55,862 nt of DNA from Paeniglutamicibacter psychrophenolicus (GTDB taxonomy: Bacteria > Actinomycetota > Actinomycetes > Actinomycetales > Micrococcaceae): NCBI RefSeq assembly GCF_030812255.1, contig NZ_JAUSSH010000022.1, positions 1-55,862 on the forward strand. Direction: 5' to 3'. Both the position numbers and the translations under genes were made by a program. Shown here one piece after another: positions 1 through 8,843 of this stretch (position 1 is the first letter of the stretch; every line of letters begins with the position of its first letter). The notes under the pieces were generated by a model that did no database searches, was not told the origin of the DNA, and saw nothing but the letters and a program-made list of their open reading frames with translations.

Positions 1-329
1 GTGAGAGTTTCCTCGAAGGACCCACGGTGGCCGCGCCCGTTTCAGGAACGTACAGGTCACCGGTGGGTGTTACACCACTCTACGGGGCACTACTGCTGCT
101 GGTCCCCATCGGCAATATCACTGGCCCCAAAAGTGTCGAATATTCACTGAGGTCGGTGCTGCGCCAGAGCATTTGAGGCGTTGATCTAACGGGTGCGGTC
201 CTGGCTCATGGATTCACGGGCGTTCACCAGGATCCGCAAGCCCTAGCGGAAGAAGAATATGTACCCAGCGGAACGCACGAACTGGTTCCGGGACCCCGCG
301 GTTAACACTTCCGAGTGCCCCGGACGGGG
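1..329. other. Left edge, no recognisable gene
   Basis: I see no convincing gene in this stretch. Every frame is short and none carries a motif I recognise. It directly precedes the readable part of a decayed IS30-type transposase and may include further eroded parts of that element, but I cannot support an alignment. Confidence 0.4.
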
Positions 330-811
330 TTGAGGACCGCGCCGTCCCAGGCCACTGGGAAGGATGATTTAGTGTCCGGGCCGACAATCAATTGCACATC
401 GGGACCCGGGTGGAGCGCACCACCCGGGTCGTCATGCTCGTCGACCTGCCAGTGGACCACAGGCCCGAATCCGTGCGCGACGGCAAGATCAAGACCATGG
501 GCATCCTGCCGGCGCACCTGCGCGGATCGCTGGCCTGGGACCGGGGTGCGGAGATATCCAAGCACGAGGCCTTGATCCTCGCACCCAACATGGACATCTA
601 TGTCTGCGACTCGGCCAACCCATGGAAACGAGGCTCCAACGAAAACACCAACGGGCTGATGCGCCAATACTTCTCCAAGTGCACCGACCTGAACGTCCAC
701 GGACCGCAGGCACTGGAATCCGTCGCGAAATAGCTGAACGCGCGTCCTCGCAAAATACTCGGCTGGTGTATCCCCGTCGAGCGACTTCTTGATCTACCAA
801 TCGACACCTGA
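330..811 (+). pseudogene. IS30-family transposase remnant (C-terminal half)
   Basis: This is the catalytic half of an IS30-family DDE transposase, recognisable from GHWEG near 351-365, IGTRVERTTR near 398-427, AHLRGSLAWDRGAE near 514-555 and GSNENTNGLMRQYFSK near 634-681. The frame is broken. A one-base shift after GHWEG and a compensating shift about 20 bases later surround an in-frame TGA. A TAG at 731-733 then interrupts the conserved end; reading on gives LNARPRKILGW and a stop at 809-811. The N-terminal half with the helix-turn-helix is not visible. It is a dead insertion-sequence fragment at the edge of the surface-polymer island, consistent with that island having been acquired. Confidence 0.85.
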
Positions 812-837
812 CATCAGGTTTTGCATCGACTCTTCGG

Positions 838-873
838 CTTCAAGTAATGGTCAGCCTTCAAGTAATGGTCAGC
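838..873. repeat. Perfect 18-bp tandem duplication
   Basis: An 18-base unit beginning cttcaagtaatggtcag occurs twice back to back (838-855 and 856-873) with no mismatch, just after the IS30-type remnant. It may be a slippage duplication of an element end. Confidence 0.9.
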
Positions 874-947
874 GGGGATTGCCGCCCATCGTCACTTTAG
901 AACTGCCACGGACAGCGCTCGAAGCGGATTGACTCGTGCGCCCTCGC

Positions 948-2174
948 TTACTCCCGGGCTTCCGTGTCCGTTAGTGCGACCGCTGCGTCGATGAATCGTT
1001 CCGTCGCCCGGCCCAAGGCCGGATCCCCAAACACATTGTTGCGCAGGGACCGTTGATCCTTGAGGGGCCCCGACGTGCCCAGGGCAGCAATAGCATTCAG
1101 CAGAGCGCTACCGTGATCGTCGTCGAGCAACTGGCGTACATGCTGAGTGGCCAGCGCTTGCCCGGGTGTAAGCTTTTGCGACATCGTAGTCGGCGCATTG
1201 TGGAATAGCAGGAGAGCCACATCCAATCCTACGCAATCCATCGCTATCGCGGAGATATCGCAAAGCACGATGTCGGATTCCAGAATGCTGGGTGTTGAAT
1301 CGCCGGCCGTGTCGACACGATGCCCCGCCTCGGGCGATGTGTGCGTGGCGACGGCAATGGCCTTCTCAATGTGGACCAGCGCGCTCCGGGCCTTCGCCGA
1401 ACAGCTTCCAGTCTTGGGGTGCGGTCGGAATATGACCGTAAAGCGCTTGTCGTTCAGCAATTCCGAGACTAGACTCTCCCCGATCGCGGTAATTGAGCTA
1501 TATGCCATGTTTTGCCCATCCCCCTCCCAAGTTGGGGCGTAGAGGACCCTAATGCGTGATGTGGGACGCTCCGCTGCGGCCCGCTCGCATTGAACATCGA
1601 GCTGGGGTCGGCCAATCTCCACAAGATTGGTGGGATCAAAGCGTGGGACGTTTGACAGAATTCGATTCCGGGCAGCCTGGCCGGCTATGAAAGCAAAGTC
1701 GTACGCCTTTAGCTGGTTGGAAACCATCGATGACTTCTCACTCTCACCGTGGCTTAAGTGCACATGTGCGGGACCATTGACCCGCAGCATCGTGAAGTTA
1801 GCTTGTGAATTGTTGACGTAGAAGATGCCTGCCGTTCCCCAAGAAAGTAGGGCGGTTTCAATTTGGTCCATGGAACGCGTTTGAAGTATCGGGAGGGCGG
1901 TCTGTTTGGCCAATTGCCGAGCGCTAAGCGCGTTCATTGCAATCAGGCATACTCCATATCCGCGATTCCGAAGGGCCTCGAACGGCGCCGTCCATTGATT
2001 GAGCTGATAAATTTGGCTTGGCCCATCTGCGTAAAAGACCACGAAATCGATGGAGTCCGTGGACTTTGGGGAGCCTTGGCGCAGCTTGCTGCGGAACGCT
2101 TTTTCCACGGCCAACGTCTGAAGCTTGTTGAACATGAGGCGAAACTGTCGTATCAGTAGTTCGGAGTTGGTCAC
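948..2174 (-). CDS. CDP-glycerol glycerophosphotransferase-like protein
   Basis: This 408-residue protein resembles the TagB/TagF (CDP-glycerol:polyglycerophosphate glycerophosphotransferase) family, which transfers glycerol-phosphate or a similar unit during wall teichoic acid synthesis at the inner face of the membrane. Supporting stretches are HVHLSHGESEKSSMVSNQ with the family histidine, VLYAPTWEGD, RPHPKTG, and the C-terminal DIVLCDISAIAMDCVG, which corresponds to the usual 'TDYSS' site. No signal peptide is visible. The same architecture and several identical blocks occur in the gene at 24682-25959, so the two are paralogues. It is divergent from the Stealth gene at 2306, with a short shared promoter region. 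The exact polymer cannot be read from the sequence. The start is the first ATG of the frame and is not fixed by a strong ribosome-binding site. Confidence 0.75.
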   Translation of the reverse strand: MTNSELLIRQFRLMFNKLQTLAVEKAFRSKLRQGSPKSTDSIDFVVFYADGPSQIYQLNQWTAPFEALRNRGYGVCLIAMNALSARQLAKQTALPILQTRSMDQIETALLSWGTAGIFYVNNSQANFTMLRVNGPAHVHLSHGESEKSSMVSNQLKAYDFAFIAGQAARNRILSNVPRFDPTNLVEIGRPQLDVQCERAAAERPTSRIRVLYAPTWEGDGQNMAYSSITAIGESLVSELLNDKRFTVIFRPHPKTGSCSAKARSALVHIEKAIAVATHTSPEAGHRVDTAGDSTPSILESDIVLCDISAIAMDCVGLDVALLLFHNAPTTMSQKLTPGQALATQHVRQLLDDDHGSALLNAIAALGTSGPLKDQRSLRNNVFGDPALGRATERFIDAAVALTDTEARE

Positions 2175-2305
2175 GAGACCATCCTATGTCCGTCCCCTTG
2201 TGGATCGTGGACGAGTTGTCTTCGGCCATGTAGAAAACTGAATAGACTGTTTGGGTCTCCTATGTAGCCATTCGTGTGGAGAGCGATACTTTGAAGGATG
2301 TGACT

Positions 2306-3694
2306 ATGGGTCTTCTACCTCGTTGGAAAAGCCTTGTGGGAGGACTTGTTCCACCCCGGTATTGGCGGCAGGCCATCGAACTTGCTGACAGGAAGACCCC
2401 TGCTTCGAGCATTCCCATGGCTGATCTTCGAGTTCTTCAAGTGGAGGCCTTCGAAACCGGTTCGCTCGGTTTTGCACTCAAAGTCCAGTGGGTCGGCAAC
2501 GAGGCGCGGGTTTATGTCGACCCTCGCGACTCACAAAGAGTAACCGAGTCCCTAAAATCGCAGGGATTCGTTCTGGTTCCGATTGCCAAAGATTCCCTCG
2601 ACCCTGCAGCTATTGCAGGCTGGTCCTGTGCTACGAAGTCTCAGGTTGGTGCCCGCATGGATCTAGTTGAAGCTATCGGGGTACGCCTTTTGGTGATCCC
2701 TGGAGGTAGGCGACCGGCAAAGCAATCCATACTTGACGTATTGGAACCAATCGATTTGGTCTATACGTGGGTGGACGGCGCCGATGAAACGTGGCAGGCC
2801 CGACGACGTGAATCCGAAGCCTGCATTGAAGGAGAGCTTCCACCAACTGCAAACGATGCTGCACGCTACATGTCCCACGATGAGCTGCGTTACTCGCTTC
2901 GATCGGTCGAGGCGTTTCTTCCTTGGGTCAATCACATTTACGTGGTCACGGCGGGACAACGTCCGGACTGGTTAAACGAGGACCATCCAGGTATTTCGGT
3001 GGTGGACCATGAAGCTATTTTTGAAGACCTTGACGCACTGCCTACTTTCAATTCCCATGCCATTGAAAGCCAAATCCATAGAATCCCGAATCTGTCGGAG
3101 CGTTTTCTCTATGTCAATGACGACGTCTTTTTCGGGCATCTACTGGGCAAGCAGGTATTCTATACGGCCGCCGGATACCCCAAATTCGCGTTATCGGAGG
3201 GGCGCTTTGACCTCGAGAAGACCGCAAATCTTCCGGTAAATATCGCTGCGCAGAACAACAACCGGCTCCTGGAATCGATGTTTGGGAAGGCAGCGGCCCA
3301 CAAGTTTAAGCACGTTGCCCATGCCCAGCTAAAAAGCACGCTTGCCCGCATTGCAGTAAATCATCCAATTGAAACCCAAGAAACAGCCAGGGCCAAGTTC
3401 AGGAGCGAAAATGATCTGTCGATCCCGTCAGCGCTTGCACATTACTATGGACTGGCCCTAGGCGCCGCTTATCCCGGAGATGTCGACTACCGGTATGTCG
3501 ATCTTGCGTCGGGAGACGTTCACCTGAAACTCACGAAGTTGTTCTTCCAGAAACGTCCTCAAATGTTCTGCATCAACGAGGTTAGTGACGAACTTCGTGA
3601 CCAGATCGAACGAACGTGCGTGATTCATGAAATTCTGCAGCGATTGTTTCCCTGGCCCTCCTCGTTTGAAATGCTGGGGAAGCAGCCCAAATAG
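2306..3694 (+). CDS. Stealth-family sugar-phosphate transferase 1
   Basis: This is a Stealth-family protein of about 462 residues. The family transfers hexose-1-phosphate to build phosphodiester-linked capsules or wall polymers. The conserved regions appear in order: CR1 with LVYTWVDGADETW near residue 150, CR2 with SHDELRYSLRSVE and HIYVVTAGQRPDWL followed by NDDVFFG, CR3 around HVAHAQLKSTLARI, and CR4 around RPQMFCINEVSDELR near the C-terminus. About 150 residues precede CR1 and match nothing I know. A GTG at 2276 is also open, but the ATG at 2306 has GAAGGA eight bases upstream, so I chose it. It belongs to the surface-polymer island and has a second Stealth homologue at 8844-10517. Confidence 0.88.
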   Translation: MGLLPRWKSLVGGLVPPRYWRQAIELADRKTPASSIPMADLRVLQVEAFETGSLGFALKVQWVGNEARVYVDPRDSQRVTESLKSQGFVLVPIAKDSLDPAAIAGWSCATKSQVGARMDLVEAIGVRLLVIPGGRRPAKQSILDVLEPIDLVYTWVDGADETWQARRRESEACIEGELPPTANDAARYMSHDELRYSLRSVEAFLPWVNHIYVVTAGQRPDWLNEDHPGISVVDHEAIFEDLDALPTFNSHAIESQIHRIPNLSERFLYVNDDVFFGHLLGKQVFYTAAGYPKFALSEGRFDLEKTANLPVNIAAQNNNRLLESMFGKAAAHKFKHVAHAQLKSTLARIAVNHPIETQETARAKFRSENDLSIPSALAHYYGLALGAAYPGDVDYRYVDLASGDVHLKLTKLFFQKRPQMFCINEVSDELRDQIERTCVIHEILQRLFPWPSSFEMLGKQPK

Positions 3695-4380
3695 GCCGCC
3701 GAGAAAGACTCGCTCCAGATCCAATGAAGAGTCGAACCGGCTTCCGAGCAGGTCTAAAAGGGGTCCCCGCCAACATTGAACGTCAAAGTTCCAGTATTGG
3801 CCTATTGCGGTGAATCGGTGGCTAATCAAGAGATGGAATACGGTGGGTTGGTCTACTTTTGCGTGGTTGGCTACGTGGTGTTCCCATTTGGTCCCTACGT
3901 GTCAATCGTCGGGCACCTCGATGGTGTGTTGTTGACGATCATTCCTGATGCTGCCAGCAGACAGAACAGAGCCATCAGGCTGATCCATGCCTCGTATCAG
4001 GGCGACTGATGAAATCACCGGTCTCTGCAGGGGTCCATCCATGGGCTTCGTCTGCTCGCAGGATGCACAGCGTTAGCAGTCCACTACCTCATACACGTTA
4101 ACCCCAATTTCCGAATCTTTCAGTGGGATGTCTGAACTTCAGCCCCCTCTCGCCCCCAACCTCAATCCACGGCCGCGGACAGCTCTGTTCGTTGATGCCA
4201 ACAGGGAAACGTGGCTTATTGAACCCCGTATGGCCCACTCCCTTCCAGTGGGCCGTCGTCTCTTTCAGGATGCCCACGCCGCCGTCTAGGTGCCCCCAAA
4301 ATCAGCCTGCCAGAGCTCCGAATAGGAATGACCCGAGTCCTTTCCTGTGGCCGTACGAAAGCTAACGGCAGGGGAGAGCC
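3695..4380. other. Intergenic, no recognisable gene
   Basis: Between two convergent genes lie 686 bases with no supported gene. A short open frame at 3776-4009 encodes a hydrophobic 77-residue stretch that could be a remnant of a membrane protein, but it has no clear ribosome-binding site and no motif. I see no strong terminator hairpin. Confidence 0.4.
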
Positions 4381-5316
4381 TTAGGATGAAATGGGCTGCT
4401 CTTCAGGAAAAAGTTCACCTCTGAAAACATTCCTGTAGCTCGCTGCTATGTGTCCTATGTCGATGGCTTGGATCCCATGCACATTCAATCGATTAGCCAC
4501 GATCGTTCCTGCTGGTCCCAGCGCGATAAGCGCGAGGTCCTTGCCTGTTTCCAGCGTCTTCTCAACCACTCGATCGATATCTGCAAATGCGTGTGCCGGC
4601 AAAGACTCGATGGTTTCGAAGCCTGCCAAAGTATCGAAGAGCTGCGGGATTAGCTCAAAGCGCGACCCCTGGCCTGCCAGAACTGCTGCCTCGCGTCCCG
4701 CCCAAACGGAGCGCCAAGCGTCAACGCCCTCATGTCCGTGAAAAGAGAAGAAAAGAGGGCGCGTTACGTGACTGTCCCCAAAACTATCAACGGCAGGAAG
4801 GGCGGGGGCGATGAAGTGCCAAAGTTCGGCGAAAACTCCAGACCAATGGGCATTGCCGAATATGTGTGGCATTCCGAGCAATAGGTTCTGTGATGGTGTG
4901 GAAAGAACTTCCTGCAATTCCGCGGTGAGTCGAGCACTGTTTTTTTGGAATTTAATGTCAAATTCCGGTCTGAACATCAACCGTAGTTCACCGTCGCCAA
5001 ATCTGGCAAAACTTAGACGCTGATCTCGGATTCTCTCTACGGTCTCCAGTAGGCCAAGCTGACGTGTGCCGATCAGACTGGCGATTTCCTCGCGCAGCGG
5101 GAGCATTGACGCCAGTCGAATGTTTTCGAGTGCTGCCTGCTGCGCGTTGACGACACGCAAAATCTGTCGGTTGACTTCGAGCTGCTGCTCAGCCGTTTGA
5201 AGTCCCGAACGCAGGATGGCGTTTTGCTCGTCTATCCGGCGTAGCACTCCTTTTCGAAATTTTGGCGTATTTGCCAACGTACTTTTCAGATTTTCAATGG
5301 CTGCCAAGACATTCAT
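4381..5316 (-). CDS. GT-D fold glycosyltransferase (DUF1792-like)
   Basis: This 311-residue protein carries the signature of GT-D-fold glycosyltransferases (DUF1792, SP_1767 type): LSFARFGDGELRLMF near residue 120 and a C-terminal nucleotide-sugar-binding-like stretch LIALGPAGTIVANRL. The first roughly 100 residues look like an amphipathic or coiled-coil lead (long runs with Q, E and L). No membrane span or signal is visible. The frame opens at 5397, but the ATG at 5316 has CGGAG five bases upstream and removes an unlikely cysteine-rich leader, so I use it. It lies in the surface-polymer island, so a role in adding a sugar to a wall polymer or glycoprotein is inferred; the acceptor is unknown. 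Confidence 0.72.
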   Translation of the reverse strand: MNVLAAIENLKSTLANTPKFRKGVLRRIDEQNAILRSGLQTAEQQLEVNRQILRVVNAQQAALENIRLASMLPLREEIASLIGTRQLGLLETVERIRDQRLSFARFGDGELRLMFRPEFDIKFQKNSARLTAELQEVLSTPSQNLLLGMPHIFGNAHWSGVFAELWHFIAPALPAVDSFGDSHVTRPLFFSFHGHEGVDAWRSVWAGREAAVLAGQGSRFELIPQLFDTLAGFETIESLPAHAFADIDRVVEKTLETGKDLALIALGPAGTIVANRLNVHGIQAIDIGHIAASYRNVFRGELFPEEQPISS

Positions 5317-6054
5317 CAGGACTCCGTTGGTAGGGGAGCTGCAAACACAATAATGCATCGTCAGGCAGCTGCGATCGGCACAAGGAGCATGAATCAAGGC
5401 CAGATCGTTTGACGGACTGAATCCACTATCTCCGAAATTATGTTCATCATAACTCGCGAACTTAATTTACGTTCAACCCGGAAGTCGGCAGTGGTCCTTT
5501 GACTGCATGCGCTGTAGAGGGCATTTGTTCGCTGACACCATTTGCCACAGTTGTGATCAGGATCGAATTTCCGGCTGGAGGGCCTTGAATAGGGTGTGGG
5601 TGTGTCTCAAGGCTCTGGTTGCGCGAGTGCCACAGTTTCGTTAGATTCCTCATGGCTGACGGTGGATAAGTCCGGGCTGATCTGGCTCGTCGGATGGCAA
5701 TCGCCCGCCTTGGAAGGGGTGCCGCTCCCTTTCAGCTAATGAAGCGTCCGTAGGCTTCGTTGTAACGAGTGCTTGTTATCTGCGAATCGAATACAGGTTC
5801 ATATGCCCGCGGCGATCAGTGGACGATACATGAACGGTTGGCCCGCCGAGGCGATATATGACTACCACGACGTGGATGTTAATGGTCATCAGGGCGGGGT
5901 AGAAGCCCGTCAACTGGGCGCCCACAACATATTCTCGCTGCATACGCCTGCGCCCAAACGCCTGCACCGGCAGTGCTACCCTTGGCCAGTCTCTATGGCA
6001 CCATCAGGTCCCCGATGCCAGCACCTGCGGCCATCACCACTACAATCAATTACT
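5317..6054. other. Divergent intergenic region; start of next gene uncertain
   Basis: About 740 bases separate the GT-D gene from the supported part of the GT2/TagF fusion. The downstream frame is already open from a TTG at 5773, with ATGs at 5803 and 5830, but the encoded 5773-6054 segment has no family resemblance and no clear ribosome-binding site. A TACAAT hexamer at 6041-6046 sits eight bases before an in-frame GTG at 6055 and could be the -10 box of a leaderless transcript; no good -35 partner is seen. Confidence 0.4.
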
Positions 6055-8766
6055 GTGTATGCTGCATCAGAAAAACAGGTCAACCCGTTTGTGTCGAAAA
6101 GATCTCGAGTGGTTGGTGAGGAAGTCCCACCCAAGATTTCAGTTGTATCTGCCGTCTACAACGTAGAAGACTACATCGGCGAGTACTTGGACTCATTGGA
6201 TAGGCAGACTACGCCCAGCACATTCGAGGTAATTCTGGTGCTCGACGGCTCGACGGATTCTTCCGAGCGCATCGTCCGCGAGTGGGCCGAACAAACTGCG
6301 CTATCCCACTCCATCCTCACCAAAGTCAACGGTGGACAGGCGTCGGCCCGAAATGTGGGCATACGGGAAGCTCATGGTGAGTGGATCACTTTTTGCGACC
6401 CGGATGACTACCTGGCCGAAGACTACTTCGAGAATCTCACCGCATTCATGGAGAAGGATCCATCTAACCACGCTTCGATGTATGCAACACGAGTCGTTGG
6501 ATTCGACGAAGCGAGCGGAACGGTCTCGGCATCACATCCACTCAACGGGCGGTTCCGCGACGGAAATCGCTTTGTGAGCTTGGAACGATCCCCTAGCTTC
6601 TTCCACATGAGCGGGGCGACCGCTGTGGTGAGGAGTAGCGAACTAAAGCGCCTTGGTCATGAGTTCCAGGAGGAACTCACCTTCAGTTTCGAAGACGCAC
6701 ACTTCGTAGCGGCGTACTTGCTGCAACAACCAGAACCCGTAATAGGTGTTGTGGCCAACAGCGACTATTTCTACCGGCGTCGTGCCGCAGGCAATTCCTC
6801 AGTTCAAACGTCCGCATTCAAGGAAGAGAAATATGGTGCTGTGCTTTCGCATGGGCACCTGGACCTCCTTGCTCGCGCCAAGGCCATATCTGGAAGAGTT
6901 CCAATGTGGTTGCAGCTCATGCTCATTTATGATCTGCTCTGGTACTACCGAGGGGATCGAAGGGTCGGGGCACCCTCGCGAAGGATGGATACCGCTGTCC
7001 TAGAGAACTTCCACAAGCTCGTTACGGAAGTTATGGGTGATATTTCAGAAATCGCCATCCACTCTTTCGAGGTCATGCCAACGGACAATGACTTGCGTAA
7101 CGCTTTGATACTGGGATACAAAAAACCGGAGCACAGACCACAAGAAATTTACGTGGAAAAGCTCGATATTGATCAGCAGATGACCCTCCTGCATTATGTC
7201 TATTCCGGATCGATGCCAGAAGAGACTATTACGTACAAGGGTAAGCAAGTCATCCCACGTCATGCCAAGACGAGAACGATGACTTTCTTGGGGAAGACGC
7301 TTTTCTCCCACAGATACATTTGGATTCCGGCCGACGGGACTTTTGACGTGGCGCTCGACGGTGTGCAACGGCAACTTATAATTGGGCGTCCGCGCCGCGA
7401 GCATTATAGTCTCAGGCCCTACACCGTGAGTAAGGCCTTGGCCGGCGTGGACCTAACTAGGCCTACATCCATCCCAAGGACCACTAGATCTAAGTATCTG
7501 CCGGTTCGAGCAGTTCGCAAGGCTCAGCGTATTGGGATGGATTATCGCCAGCGGTTGTTGGATGCCTGGAAGATGAAGTCGGACGAGGAAAGAAAACTTC
7601 TTCGGTTGGCCGATACTCCGAAGGTCAAGGCAAAGTACCGCAATTCCTGGATCTTCATGGATCGTATATATCGGGCCAACGACAACGCCGAGCATCTTTA
7701 TCGGCATATCTCCAACAAATACCCGCGCGTCAATACATGGTTTGTGCTAGATCGGCACTCGCCTGACTGGGATCGACTGAGCGCAGGGGGATTCAAGCTC
7801 CTCGAGCACGGATCGGAAGATCACAAACTTGCGCTCATGAACGCCAAGATTTACGCTTCTTCACACTTGGACAAGTTCGTCACCGATCCGCTTTCCGGGC
7901 TTCTCGCCAGCAGGGCCCGCTGGAAATTCGTATTCCTTCAACATGGTGTTACAGACCATGACCTCTCTTATTGGTTCAATACCAAGTCCATAGACTTGCT
8001 GGTGACCAGTACCGTAGCGGAGCATGAATCAATTGTCGGGAACGATACCGCGTACCGTTTTTCCACGAAGGAAGTCAAGCTTACCGGTTTCCCAAGACAT
8101 GATGCTCTGGCTAGCCGATCGACTAGACCTGCGAAGCAGTGGATCTTGGTTTCACCAACTTGGAGGCAGAGCTTGGTTGGGCCCTCAGATTCTCTTGGGC
8201 GACGTGGCCGCATACTTGGCTTTGCAGAGTCTGATTATGCGCTGTCGTGGGGGGCGTTTCTCCGTAGTCCAGAATTGGTTCGCTTCGCCGAGGACCACGG
8301 ACTACGCATCGGGCTGCTTCCACATCCGTCGTTGGCAGAATATGTCTCTGAAATGGATCTGAGTCCGGATGTGTCAGTCTTAGATTGGGATGACAAGCCC
8401 TTTGCTGAATTCGTTCATGAGAGTGCGGTGCTAGTAACCGACTACTCGTCCACAGCATTTGAAGCGGCCTACTGTGGAGTCCCAGTCGTTTACTATCAAT
8501 TCGATCAGGAAGCCATCAAGGCAGGATCCCACACATACGATGTTGGATACTTTGATTTTGAGGATCATGGCTTTGGTCCAGTCACAGTTGATGCGGATAC
8601 TGCTGTAGCTGCAACCGTGACTTCCATTGCCGGTGATCCCGACCCAAAATTCGCTGCACTAACTAAACTGACATTCAAATACGTTGATGCCGGGAACTCA
8701 GAACGCGTTTACCGTGAAATGACTAAACTGATTCGACCTGCGAGACTGAAAGAAATTATTCAATAG
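6055..8766 (+). CDS. Bifunctional GT2 glycosyltransferase / TagF-like glycerophosphotransferase
   Basis: Two catalytic domains are fused. The first, roughly residues 25-300, is a GT-A family 2 glycosyltransferase: ISVVSAVYNVEDYIGEYL, ILVLDGSTDSS, ASARNVGIREAHGEW and the metal-binding DPDD. The second, roughly residues 510-890, is a CDP-glycerol glycerophosphotransferase domain: FVFLQHGVTDHDLSYWFN, VKLTGFPRHDAL, ILVSPTWR, and VLVTDYSSTAFEAAYCG near the end. Such fusions build glycerol-phosphate polymers carrying sugars. The middle region is basic and may contact the membrane. The true start is unclear: TTG 5773, ATG 5803, GTG 6055, GTG 6091 and GTG 6109 are all in frame, and 6055 was chosen because of the TACAAT box just ahead. 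It is followed after 77 bases by the second Stealth gene on the same strand. Confidence 0.85.
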   Translation: MYAASEKQVNPFVSKRSRVVGEEVPPKISVVSAVYNVEDYIGEYLDSLDRQTTPSTFEVILVLDGSTDSSERIVREWAEQTALSHSILTKVNGGQASARNVGIREAHGEWITFCDPDDYLAEDYFENLTAFMEKDPSNHASMYATRVVGFDEASGTVSASHPLNGRFRDGNRFVSLERSPSFFHMSGATAVVRSSELKRLGHEFQEELTFSFEDAHFVAAYLLQQPEPVIGVVANSDYFYRRRAAGNSSVQTSAFKEEKYGAVLSHGHLDLLARAKAISGRVPMWLQLMLIYDLLWYYRGDRRVGAPSRRMDTAVLENFHKLVTEVMGDISEIAIHSFEVMPTDNDLRNALILGYKKPEHRPQEIYVEKLDIDQQMTLLHYVYSGSMPEETITYKGKQVIPRHAKTRTMTFLGKTLFSHRYIWIPADGTFDVALDGVQRQLIIGRPRREHYSLRPYTVSKALAGVDLTRPTSIPRTTRSKYLPVRAVRKAQRIGMDYRQRLLDAWKMKSDEERKLLRLADTPKVKAKYRNSWIFMDRIYRANDNAEHLYRHISNKYPRVNTWFVLDRHSPDWDRLSAGGFKLLEHGSEDHKLALMNAKIYASSHLDKFVTDPLSGLLASRARWKFVFLQHGVTDHDLSYWFNTKSIDLLVTSTVAEHESIVGNDTAYRFSTKEVKLTGFPRHDALASRSTRPAKQWILVSPTWRQSLVGPSDSLGRRGRILGFAESDYALSWGAFLRSPELVRFAEDHGLRIGLLPHPSLAEYVSEMDLSPDVSVLDWDDKPFAEFVHESAVLVTDYSSTAFEAAYCGVPVVYYQFDQEAIKAGSHTYDVGYFDFEDHGFGPVTVDADTAVAATVTSIAGDPDPKFAALTKLTFKYVDAGNSERVYREMTKLIRPARLKEIIQ

Positions 8767-8843
8767 CAGTTTGAATTTTATCTCCCTTTCAGTGTCATTC
8801 CAAACCCCGCAATCATCCTTGATTCTTATGTAAAGGGATAATT

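Noticed and set aside
3776-4009. Hydrophobic 77-residue frame in the surface-polymer island
   Set aside because: No ribosome-binding site and no family; kept only as a comment in the gap entry.
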